Assembly (NCBI GenBank): GCA_018816345.1
Contig: JAHIWG010000007.1
Location: 1 to 33,927, forward strand
Source of the DNA: Spirochaetota bacterium
GTDB taxonomy: Bacteria > Spirochaetota > Spirochaetia > Treponematales > UBA12059
Direction of reading: 5' to 3'
DNA length: 33,927 bases
Part shown: positions 1-7,660 of the stretch, in pieces
How the letters are laid out: every line of letters starts with the position of its first letter
Position numbering within the stretch: position 1 is the stretch's first letter
Position numbers and translations under genes: made by a program
Notes under the pieces: model-generated
Told to the model about the DNA's origin: nothing
Seen by the model: only the letters and a program-made list of their open reading frames with translations
Database searches by the model: none

Positions 1-1
1 C

Positions 2-3000
2 AAGGACGACGATTCCGGGGAGACCCTGACGATAGGCGCGGACACCGTCGTGGTCAACCGCGACGCCAACCTGCTGTCGGCCCGCGGCGACGTCGTCTTC
101 GAGAGGAAGAAGGCCGACGGCTCGGACTTCTTCCTGGGAGAGGCGCTCGAGCTCGACATGGACGACTGGAGCGGCGTCTTCCTGGACGGCGAGAGCAAGC
201 GCGGCTCGGGCGCGTCGGCCGACGACGCCCTGTTCTTCCGCGCCGACGATATCCTGAAGCGCGGGACCGACGTCCTGGTGTTCAAGGACGGCGTGGTCAG
301 CTCCTGCGAGGGCGAGCAACCTCATTACTCCATCCGCGCCTCGAAGATATGGATACTGGGCGGCAACGAATGGGCCATGAGCGACGCGACGCTGTCGGTC
401 GGCGAGATTCCGGTCCTGTACCTGCCGTTCTTCTACTACCCGGGCGAGGAGATAGTGTTCAATCCGGTGTTCGGGTACGACGAGCGCTTCGGGCGCTACG
501 TGCAGACGACTACCTATCTCCTGGGCGAGAAAGAGCCTAAGGAGCAGGAGATAAGCCTCCTAAAGATAGCCGAGGGCTCCAAGGGCTACCAGCGGAAGGT
601 AGAAGGCGTGTTCCTCCGTACGACGCGCGAGCCTAGGAAGGAAAAGACGGCCGATTTCCTCAAGGTCATCGTCGACCTGTACTCGACGATCGGGGGATTC
701 GCGGCCGCCCAGGCCAAGGTCGCTACCCTGGGACCCTTCTCGTCGATCGCGGGCTTCGCCGGGCTGGGCGTGACGCGGTCGGCCTTCAAGCTGACGGACG
801 GCACCTATACTCCCTACGCCGCGGCCGGCGACTACGCGAGCGTATGGAACCCGGTCGACTTCTTCGGCACGGAGTTGCCGTTCCGCTTCGGCTTGGACCT
901 GTCGACGTCGCTCGGTATAGGCCCGCTCAAGATAAGCGTCTCGGCGCCGTTCTATAGCGATAGCTACTTCAACCGCGACTTCAAGGACAGGAGCGAGAAC
1001 ATGAACTGGCTCCAGTTCCTCGACCAGGAGACCGATACGACGGCGATATCCAAGCTGTCGTCGTTCACCGATACGCTCGGGCTCTCCGTCAGCGTACCCT
1101 CCGCGTCCCTTCCCCCGTGGCTCTCGGGCGTCTCCCTGAGCAAGCTGTCGTCGTCGCTCGCCTGGTCGAGCGTGCTCAAGGCTGCGCCTTCCGACGCGAC
1201 GCAGAAGGCCCTGTTCGACGTCGACCCGACGCGGGAATTCTTCGTGCCGTACGAGTGGACCGTCATGGACGCGGCCGCGAGCCTCTCGGGTACGCTGTTC
1301 AAGTACCCGGTCGCGGCGAGGGCAAAGGCCGCGGCCGCCTCGTCGGGCGCCCCGGAACCCGCGGCGGCCGAGCCTTCCGCGGCGAATCCTTCCGCGGCGG
1401 AGCCCGCGGACGCGCTCCTGGCGGAACCGGCGGCGCCGCCTCGCGCGCCTGACGCCCTGCAGGCGGCGAAGCTCGAGCTCCCCGCCCTCGAGCCGCCGTG
1501 GAGCCCCGCCGAGAAGCCCTCCGCCGCGGCGGGCGACCCTGTGCCCGGCTTCGCGGCCCCGCCGCTCGCGGCCCCCGAGACTGTCGCCGAGCGCGAGCCG
1601 TTATCGGCGTCGCTGGCGTGGACGTACGCCCCTAGCTTCTCCTGGAAGCGTCGATTGCTCAGTTCCGCGTGGAAGGAACCGGCGGATATCGATTGGTCGG
1701 CGCTGTACGAGGCCAGGAGCGTGCGCAACGCCGGCGCACTGAGCCTATCCGGCTCGTTGTACGGCGGATTGCTCGGCCTCTCGGCCTCCCTCTCGGCCTC
1801 CGCGCAATACCAGGATAGGCCCGTCGTCTCCGGCGACCCCGCGTACGCGAGCGCCTCGCTCCTCGCCACCTGGGCCAAGCAGGACGCGGAGTACCGCAAC
1901 GACAAGGTAACCGGTACGCTCAAGCTTACGAGCTCTCCGTTCCAGGATTACTGGCTCTGGTCGCCTACGAGCCTTAGCTATTCGCTCGCCTCCAAGCTAT
2001 ACGAGTACGCCTTCGACTCGATGGACGCGGCTTCCCCGGCCGACCTGACCAAGGCGACCTATAGGACGACGTACGCGGATTGGACCGACGAGACCGTTAC
2101 CGCGCACGCCCTGTCCCTGGACGTCGGCCTCAAGCCGTGGGGGCAGGCCCAGACGCTCACCTTCGCCGCCGACCTTCCCCCGCTCCTCGAGAAGTATACG
2201 GGGAAGCTCAGCCTCAAGGCGCCCTGGGCGTCGCTGCTCGTAGGGGCCTCGTACTCCGTGCCGAGGAAGGACGCCGACTTCGCATGGACGCCGCTCAACG
2301 CCTCGCTGTCGCTCGGCGCCTTGCCCTGGCCCACGCTCACGACGTCGCTCATCTGGGACATCGAGTCCAACGCCCTTACCTCCCTATCCTCCGCCCTGGC
2401 CTGGCGCGGCCTCTCCGCCTCCCTCAGCGCTAAGGAGGCCGTCGCGTATCGCCTGGAGAGCGGTACCGGATGGGTATCGACGGGAGATCCGGCGTTCATG
2501 GCGAGCGCCTTCGCCTTCTCGTTCAAGGATAGCTGGAAGCCGCCCGCCGCGTGGCGCAATAGGATATCCTGGACGGTAGACGTTAACGCCGCCGCTCAGC
2601 AGAGCTTCCTCAGGTTCACCGACTCGTCCCTCGATTTCGCGCTGGGGCTGACGTTCAAGGTGCATGAGTTCCTGGATATCACGCTGGCCTCGACGTCGAG
2701 GAACTCGTCGCTGTGGCGCTACTACCCGGGCCTCCTCGATATTCCGGACGAGTACGATTTTCCCGCTCGAAACCCGCTCGCGGACCTTCTGGATTCCTTT
2801 AATTTCTTCGACGGCACTAACGAGGCCAGGGAACGATCGCTGTTCAAGCTGAAGGCGATATCCATCACGGCTACGCATTACCTCCACGATTGGGACCTCG
2901 CGATGACGTTCTCCGCGAGCCCCGTGTATAACGAGACTACGGTAGGGTATGAGTTCAAGACCAACTTCTCCATAAAGCTCTCGTGGCGGTCGGTATCGCA

Positions 3001-3049
3001 GATAAAGGCGTCGTATAAGCGCGAGGGCGACACCGTAACCTGGAATTGA
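2..3049 (+). CDS. lptD: LptD/OstA-like outer-membrane assembly protein, 5'-truncated by the window edge
   Basis: The reading frame is open to the first base of the window, so the true start and signal peptide lie outside; about 1015 residues are visible. The first ~45 visible residues resemble an OstA/LptA repeat (IGADTVVVNRD, GDVVFER). Next comes an LptD-type segment at about nt 300-530, with YSIRASKIW, then GEIPVLYLPFFYYPG and NPVFGYDERFGRYVQTTTYL. The remainder is rich in alternating hydrophobic/aromatic strands, as in a large beta-barrel. In other bacteria LptD inserts lipopolysaccharide into the outer membrane; many treponemes lack LPS, so the substrate here is uncertain. An Ala/Pro-rich low-complexity stretch (about nt 1321-1610) interrupts the barrel region. 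The stop codon lies inside the first unit of a tandem repeat. The family assignment is fairly secure; the exact function is inferred. Confidence 0.8.
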   Translation, partial: KDDDSGETLTIGADTVVVNRDANLLSARGDVVFERKKADGSDFFLGEALELDMDDWSGVFLDGESKRGSGASADDALFFRADDILKRGTDVLVFKDGVVSSCEGEQPHYSIRASKIWILGGNEWAMSDATLSVGEIPVLYLPFFYYPGEEIVFNPVFGYDERFGRYVQTTTYLLGEKEPKEQEISLLKIAEGSKGYQRKVEGVFLRTTREPRKEKTADFLKVIVDLYSTIGGFAAAQAKVATLGPFSSIAGFAGLGVTRSAFKLTDGTYTPYAAAGDYASVWNPVDFFGTELPFRFGLDLSTSLGIGPLKISVSAPFYSDSYFNRDFKDRSENMNWLQFLDQETDTTAISKLSSFTDTLGLSVSVPSASLPPWLSGVSLSKLSSSLAWSSVLKAAPSDATQKALFDVDPTREFFVPYEWTVMDAAASLSGTLFKYPVAARAKAAAASSGAPEPAAAEPSAANPSAAEPADALLAEPAAPPRAPDALQAAKLELPALEPPWSPAEKPSAAAGDPVPGFAAPPLAAPETVAEREPLSASLAWTYAPSFSWKRRLLSSAWKEPADIDWSALYEARSVRNAGALSLSGSLYGGLLGLSASLSASAQYQDRPVVSGDPAYASASLLATWAKQDAEYRNDKVTGTLKLTSSPFQDYWLWSPTSLSYSLASKLYEYAFDSMDAASPADLTKATYRTTYADWTDETVTAHALSLDVGLKPWGQAQTLTFAADLPPLLEKYTGKLSLKAPWASLLVGASYSVPRKDADFAWTPLNASLSLGALPWPTLTTSLIWDIESNALTSLSSALAWRGLSASLSAKEAVAYRLESGTGWVSTGDPAFMASAFAFSFKDSWKPPAAWRNRISWTVDVNAAAQQSFLRFTDSSLDFALGLTFKVHEFLDITLASTSRNSSLWRYYPGLLDIPDEYDFPARNPLADLLDSFNFFDGTNEARERSLFKLKAISITATHYLHDWDLAMTFSASPVYNETTVGYEFKTNFSIKLSWRSVSQIKASYKREGDTVTWN

Positions 3050-3194
3050 GCCGGCCCGCGGCGTTCCCGAGCCGACCCGCGGCGTTCCCGAGCCGACCCG
3101 CGGCGTTCCCGAGCCGACCCGCGGCGTTCCCGAGCCGGCCCGCGGCGTTCCCGAGCCGACCCGCGGCGTTCTCGAGCCGACCCGCGGCGTTCCT
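3048..3194. repeat. Seven-unit 21-bp tandem repeat at the lptD 3' end
   Basis: Seven consecutive 21-bp units begin at 3048, 3069, 3090, 3111, 3132, 3153 and 3174. The consensus is GAGCCGACCCGCGGCGTTCC plus C. Units 1 and 5 carry GGCC instead of GACC, unit 6 ends TTCTC, and unit 7 runs out as TTCCTT. Each unit holds the palindrome CCGCGG. The first unit overlaps the TGA of the upstream gene (3047-3049). The period is a multiple of three, and the frame beyond the TGA stays open through the whole array. There are no spacers, so it is a minisatellite, not a CRISPR. Confidence 0.95.
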
Positions 3195-3216
3195 TGCTTT
3201 TTTTCCGCGGCAAGGA
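3191..3216 (+). promoter_or_regulatory. Possible SD-sequestering hairpin before phoH
   Basis: TCCTTGC (3191-3197) is perfectly complementary to GCAAGGA (3210-3216), with a 12-nt loop containing seven Ts and CCGCG. The right arm contains the AAGGA that is the likely ribosome-binding site for the GTG at 3231. If formed, the hairpin would mask that site. The left arm is the degenerate end of the last tandem-repeat unit. The regulatory role is inferred. Confidence 0.35.
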
Positions 3217-3230
3217 TAGGATAATGCCAC

Positions 3231-4217
3231 GTGACCCCGACGGAAGCTGTAGGCATCGCCCTGGACGATACGAGGCTCTTAGCCGACGTCTGCGGCGTCA
3301 ACGATTATAATCTCCATGTGCTCGAGCGCCTCCTCGGCGTCCCCGTATTCGTCCGCGGCAACGAGATACTCCTGGAGTCGCCCGATTCCCGCCTCCGGCG
3401 CCTGTTCTCCTCGTTGATAGGACAGTTGCTCGACGCGATAGGGGAGGGTATGCCGGCCTCGCCGGATCTCATCACCGCCATCTACGCCAGCCTTACGCCC
3501 GAGGGCTCCGGGCCCGTACCCGGGGCCGCGCGCTCCTGCGCCGACCTATTCAAGGAATCCGCTATCCAGGTGCCGGGGGCCTTTTCCAAGGTATACCCGA
3601 GGACGGCGAACCAGGCTTTATTCCTCAGGGGGCTGGCGACGCACGATATCAGCGTCGCCGTCGGGCCCGCGGGCACGGGCAAGACCTACCTATCGGTCGC
3701 CTGGGCGCTCCGCGAGGTCCTGTCCAAGTCGAGGCGCAGGCTCGTCCTGACTCGTCCCGTCGTCGAGGCCGGGGAGAGCCTCGGGTTCCTCCCCGGCGAC
3801 CTAGGCCAGAAGATAAGCCCGTACCTCCGTCCGCTATACGACGCCATGGAGGCCCTCGTGCCGTACGACGTCGTCCGGAGGCTCGAGGAGAACCATACTA
3901 TAGAGATAGCGCCGCTGGCCTATATGCGCGGCCGGAGCCTTAATAACTGCGTGGTAATCCTCGACGAGGCCCAGAATACGACTAAGGAACAGATGAAGAT
4001 GTTCCTCACGCGCATAGGGGAGGGCTCGGCCGCCGTCATTACCGGGGACGTGACGCAGATCGACCTCCCCAGGAAGTCGGAATCGGGACTCGTCCACGCC
4101 TTGTCGGTGCTATCGGGCATCGACGAGATATTCGTGAGCAGGATGGACGGACGCGACGTGGTCCGTAATCCTCTCGTCAGGAAGATAATAGACGCCTATG
4201 AGTCAGAAATCAGATAG
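3231..4217 (+). CDS. phoH: PhoH-family ATPase (PhoL/YbeZ type)
   Basis: This 328-residue protein has the length and layout of bacterial PhoH-like ATPases. After an N-terminal ~125 residues comes a P-loop, GPAGTGKT (145-152), and a Walker B, VVILDEAQN (241-249). The family signatures RPVVEAGESLGFLPGD and TGDVTQIDLP are also present. The family is linked to RNA metabolism and ribosome maturation and is usually encoded beside ybeY, as here (two genes downstream). I chose the GTG at 3231 because the SD-like AAGGATAGGA (3212-3221) precedes it; the ATG at 3224 is in another frame and soon closes. Its last 20 nt overlap the next gene (4198-4217), suggesting translational coupling. Confidence 0.93.
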   Translation: MTPTEAVGIALDDTRLLADVCGVNDYNLHVLERLLGVPVFVRGNEILLESPDSRLRRLFSSLIGQLLDAIGEGMPASPDLITAIYASLTPEGSGPVPGAARSCADLFKESAIQVPGAFSKVYPRTANQALFLRGLATHDISVAVGPAGTGKTYLSVAWALREVLSKSRRRLVLTRPVVEAGESLGFLPGDLGQKISPYLRPLYDAMEALVPYDVVRRLEENHTIEIAPLAYMRGRSLNNCVVILDEAQNTTKEQMKMFLTRIGEGSAAVITGDVTQIDLPRKSESGLVHALSVLSGIDEIFVSRMDGRDVVRNPLVRKIIDAYESEIR

Positions 4218-6417
4218 CGATAATCCTTTCGCCCTCCTCCTCGCGAGGCTCCGCGACCGCGCACTGTTCCGGGATCCGGAGCGGGTCCGGCGGTACGGCG
4301 CCGTGGCCGCGGCCGCCTTCGCGTGCCTCGCCTCGTTCGTGGGGTTCGGAGCCGTATCCGGCAGCGTGGGCCGGGGCGGGTTCGAGGTCGGCAAGGTGGC
4401 GGACAGGGATATCGTCGCCGAGGACGACGTGGTCTACGTCGACGCGAAGGTGACGAAGATCAGGACGGACGCTGAGCTCAGGCTCGTGCCCGCGGTGTTC
4501 TCCATAGACGACGCCGTCACCAAGACGGCCCTGTCGTCCCTCCTCGCGTTCAAGAAGGGCTTCATCGACCTCGTCTCCGAGGCGGGCGGCAAGGAAGGGC
4601 TGGCGCTCAAGGCCCGCGGCCGGTTCCCGTACCTAGGCGCCTCCGATCTCCCGGAGCGCCTAGCCGACTATCCGGCGCCGGCTAACGCCTTGGAGCAGGG
4701 CCGGATCGTGCTCGAGGCGCTCATGAAGCGCGGGGTCTTCGCCATACCCGACGCCGGGCTCGAGCGCTACAATCCCGAGAGCCTGGAGCTCCGCCGCTGG
4801 ACGGACGGCCCCCTGGTATACGAGCAGGTACCCATCGAGAAGGCCGCCACGATACGGCGCGCGAGGGCGGCGTCCCTCGAGATAGCCAGGTCGCTGAAGC
4901 TATCGGCCACGATGGCGGCCCTGGCCGCGGATATCTCCGTGGTCTTCGCGAGGGAGAACGCGTTCTTCGACGAGGAGCAGAGCCTGAGGCGCCTGGACGC
5001 CGCCAAGGCGAGAGTCGAGCCCGTGATGCGCAAGATATCCAAGGGCGACAAGGTGATACGGCAAGGCTTCATCGTCACGACGGAGGACATGGATCGCCTC
5101 GCCGCCCTGCGCGGCTCCGAAACCCAGCTCGACCCGCTCGTCGTAGTCGCCGGGATACTCCTCTTGGCCCTGTTCGGCTTCGGGGCGGTCGCCGTGCTGG
5201 GGCCCGTGAATACGGGCGTGAGACTGGACGGGGCGCGCTACTGGTTCGCGCTCGCTGTGGCCGTGGGCTATTTCGTCGCGGCGAGCGCCATGGATGCCTT
5301 CCTCCCGGCCTCGCTCGACTACCAGTTCGAGGCCTTCCTGCCTACGGCGCTCGCGGCCATGCTGGTCGCCATACTCGTAGGCGAGCGGTTCGCCATACTC
5401 TACGTCGTCATGCTCGCCTCGAGCCTCGTGCTCGTGACCGGCTTCGACGCGTTCGTGCCGGCCCAGGCGATCCTTTCCGGGCTCGCCGGCATCATCCTGG
5501 TCAGGCGGGCCGAGAGGCGCATCGACCTCGTCAGGGCCGGCGGCCAGCTGGCCCTCGTCCGCTTCGCCTGCGGCTTCGCCCTCGCGGCCCTGTCCGGCCG
5601 CGGCCTGGCGGGCGCCCTCGGGACGGGATTCTGGTCGTCTATTAACGGCTTCCTCTGCGGCGTCCTGGCCCTGTCGTTCCTGCCGGTGCTAGAGCACGCG
5701 CTCAACGCGCCTACGGTCTTCAGGCTCCAGGAGCTGTCGGACCTGAACGCCCCGGCGCTCAAGCGCCTCTTGTCGGTGGCCCCGGGCACCTATAGCCATT
5801 CGGTGACCGTCGCCCACCTCGCCGAGTCGGCCTGCCGCGAGATAGGCGCGGACGCCCTGCTCGCGAGGGTCGGCGCCTACTACCACGATATCGGCAAGAT
5901 CGAGAAGCCCGAGTACTTCATCGAGAACCAGTCCGGCTACAACAAGCACGACGACATCAATCCCCGGCTCTCGGCCACGGTGCTCCGCGGGCACGTTAAA
6001 TTCGGGCTCGAGCGCGCCGAGGCCCTGAGGCTCCCCGATTCCGTCAAGGCCATCATCGCGGAGCACCACGGCACGTCGCTCATCAGCTACTTCTTCGCTC
6101 AGGCCCAGAAAGAGGCCGTCGATACGAATTCCGAGGAGTACCGCTATCCGGGGCCCCTGCCCGCCTCCAAGGAGGCCGCCGTGGTCATGCTCGCCGATTG
6201 CGTGGAGGCCGCGTCCAGGACCCTGAAGCGGCCGACCCTGGGGAAGCTCGAGCAGTTCGTCAAGGAGCTCGTCATGGAGCGCTACGAGAACGGGCAGCTC
6301 GTAAAGTCCGCCCTGACCTTCAACGACCTGGAGCTCATCAAGAACTCGTTCGTGCGGGTGCTCTCGGGCCATTTCCACTCGCGGATCGAGTATCCCAAGT
6401 CCAAGGAGCAGGCGTGA
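4198..6417 (+). CDS. pgpH: 7TM-HD domain protein, PgpH-type c-di-AMP phosphodiesterase
   Basis: The protein has 739 residues. A single membrane segment near 34-56 is followed by an extracytoplasmic 7TMR-HDED-type region (about 57-310), several membrane helices (about 312-500) and a cytoplasmic HD domain. The HD domain shows H534, the HDIG core at 563-566, H599, HH at 623-624 and a late D667, in the order expected for metal binding. Characterised members (Listeria PgpH) hydrolyse cyclic di-AMP at the membrane; that activity is inferred here from family. The ATG at 4198 lies inside the end of phoH, and the stop overlaps the ybeY GTG (GTGA at 6414-6417), so the protein belongs to the same operon. 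Location next to phoH and ybeY is common for this family. Confidence 0.88.
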   Translation: MSQKSDSDNPFALLLARLRDRALFRDPERVRRYGAVAAAAFACLASFVGFGAVSGSVGRGGFEVGKVADRDIVAEDDVVYVDAKVTKIRTDAELRLVPAVFSIDDAVTKTALSSLLAFKKGFIDLVSEAGGKEGLALKARGRFPYLGASDLPERLADYPAPANALEQGRIVLEALMKRGVFAIPDAGLERYNPESLELRRWTDGPLVYEQVPIEKAATIRRARAASLEIARSLKLSATMAALAADISVVFARENAFFDEEQSLRRLDAAKARVEPVMRKISKGDKVIRQGFIVTTEDMDRLAALRGSETQLDPLVVVAGILLLALFGFGAVAVLGPVNTGVRLDGARYWFALAVAVGYFVAASAMDAFLPASLDYQFEAFLPTALAAMLVAILVGERFAILYVVMLASSLVLVTGFDAFVPAQAILSGLAGIILVRRAERRIDLVRAGGQLALVRFACGFALAALSGRGLAGALGTGFWSSINGFLCGVLALSFLPVLEHALNAPTVFRLQELSDLNAPALKRLLSVAPGTYSHSVTVAHLAESACREIGADALLARVGAYYHDIGKIEKPEYFIENQSGYNKHDDINPRLSATVLRGHVKFGLERAEALRLPDSVKAIIAEHHGTSLISYFFAQAQKEAVDTNSEEYRYPGPLPASKEAAVVMLADCVEAASRTLKRPTLGKLEQFVKELVMERYENGQLVKSALTFNDLELIKNSFVRVLSGHFHSRIEYPKSKEQA

Positions 6418-6866
6418 ACGCCGTAGCCGTCGATTTTCGCGATATGCCCGAGCCCGGGTGGCTCGGAAGGGCCGAGTCCTTCGCCGTCAAGGCCATGGAC
6501 GCCGCGGGCGCCGATTCCTGGGACCTGTCCATCCTGCTCTGCGGCGAGGATTTCATGGCGGGACTCAACGCCGAGTACCGAGGCAAGGACGGCCCGACCG
6601 ACGTCCTCTCGTTCGGCCTCGGTGAGTGGGTCGACGGCGAAAACGGCCGTCGCAATATCGCCGGAGACGTGGTAATATGTCCCGCCGTCCTCGAGCGCAA
6701 CGCCGCCGAGTTCGGCGTGAGCGCGGACGAGGAGCTTAGGCGGCTCATTATCCACGGTATCCTGCACCTGTCCGGCATGGATCACGCTACGAACGACCCG
6801 GCCGAGCCTATGCTCGCTCGCCAGGAGGACCTGCTTTCTGCGTTATCGGAGGAAACGATATTTTGA
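6414..6866 (+). CDS. ybeY: YbeY, rRNA maturation metallo-endoribonuclease
   Basis: The 150-residue protein matches the usual YbeY length. It carries the zinc-binding signature HGILHLSGMDH, with H114, H118 and H124 as ligands. Upstream are the family motifs LNAEYRGKDGPTDVLSF and GDVVICP. YbeY acts in 16S rRNA 3'-end processing and 70S quality control. The frame is open well upstream, but the GTG at 6414 is preferred: AAGGAG (6402-6407) precedes it, it overlaps the pgpH stop by 4 nt, and it gives the normal family length. The stop overlaps the TTG start of the corC-like gene (TTGA, 6863-6866). Confidence 0.94.
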   Translation: MNAVAVDFRDMPEPGWLGRAESFAVKAMDAAGADSWDLSILLCGEDFMAGLNAEYRGKDGPTDVLSFGLGEWVDGENGRRNIAGDVVICPAVLERNAAEFGVSADEELRRLIIHGILHLSGMDHATNDPAEPMLARQEDLLSALSEETIF

Positions 6867-7660
6867 AGAAGAGCGGCTTGATCGAAAAAATACGGAGGGC
6901 CATGCGCGCTCGGAGCGCCCGGCCGGAGGAAGACGCCGACGAGGTGAGCACCGAGCGGCGCGAGATGATACGCGGCATCCAGGAACTATCCGAGACGACC
7001 GTCAAGGAGGTCATGGTCCCGCGCATCGATACCGTCTTCCTGCCCCTGGACGCGCCCCGGGACGAGCTCCTGGAGACGGTGACGACCTGCGGCCACTCCA
7101 GGATACCGGTGTACCGCGAGACTATCGACGACGTCGCCGGCGTCCTGTACGTCAAGGACCTCCTCCTGGCCATCGTCAAGGGTAGCGAGGTCGACCTCGC
7201 CTCGATGATACGCAAGCCGTTCTTCGTGCCTGAGTCTAAGCGGATAGACTCGCTCCTCCGGGAATTCAAGCGCCGCCACGTGCACATAGCCATCGCCATA
7301 GACGAGTACGGCGGGGTCTCGGGCATCGTCTGCATGGAAGACATCATCGAGGAGATCGTCGGCGACATCCAGGACGAATTCGATAACGAGCGAGAGGATA
7401 TCGTCGCGATAGGGGACTCGGCGTGGCTGTGCGACGCCAGGGTCAACCTCGAGGACCTGAACGACGAGACCGGCCTCGGCCTGCCCGTGGAGGGCTTCGA
7501 CACCCTCGGGGGCTTCGTGTTCGACCTGTTCGGCAAGATCCCGGCCAGGTACGAGAAGGTAGTCTGGCGCTCGTTCGATTTCGTCATCCAGGAGATGGAC
7601 GGCCACCGCATCGGCGCCGTGAAGATCCTCAAGCGGCCGGAGGCTCCCGAAGAGTCGTGA
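6863..7660 (+). CDS. corC: CorC/HlyC-like CBS-pair protein
   Basis: The 265-residue protein has two tandem CBS domains. The first contains VKEVMVPRIDTVFLPL and the second contains HIAIAIDEYGGVSGIVCMED. A C-terminal transporter-associated (CorC_HlyC) domain with LPVEGFDTLGGFVFDLFG follows. There is no DUF21 membrane domain, so it is the short soluble CorC type. Such proteins are linked to Mg/Co efflux and are nearly always found next to ybeY; the actual role is unsettled. Translation starts at TTG 6863, supported by GGAGGAAA (6848-6855) and by the 4-nt overlap with ybeY. By my hand count its isoleucine codons are 16 ATC, 8 ATA and no ATT. Confidence 0.9.
   Translation: MKKSGLIEKIRRAMRARSARPEEDADEVSTERREMIRGIQELSETTVKEVMVPRIDTVFLPLDAPRDELLETVTTCGHSRIPVYRETIDDVAGVLYVKDLLLAIVKGSEVDLASMIRKPFFVPESKRIDSLLREFKRRHVHIAIAIDEYGGVSGIVCMEDIIEEIVGDIQDEFDNEREDIVAIGDSAWLCDARVNLEDLNDETGLGLPVEGFDTLGGFVFDLFGKIPARYEKVVWRSFDFVIQEMDGHRIGAVKILKRPEAPEES

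Noticed and set aside
964-1923. A 319-residue open frame on the minus strand inside the LptD-like gene
   Set aside because: It is a by-product of GC-rich codon bias: low-complexity Ala/Gly/Ser composition, no SD, no recognisable domain, and fully inside a convincing gene.
3048-3194. Possible CRISPR array
   Set aside because: The units are directly adjacent with no spacers and no cas genes are near.
2384-3301. A 305-residue minus-strand frame with a seven-fold GTPRVGS-type repeat
   Set aside because: The repeat is just the 21-bp tandem array read backwards; the rest is antisense to the LptD-like gene and no start signal is visible.
6198-6413. An N-terminal extension of YbeY by 72 residues
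   Set aside because: The extension is an out-of-frame reading of the end of pgpH; the SD-led GTG at 6414 gives the normal 150-residue length.
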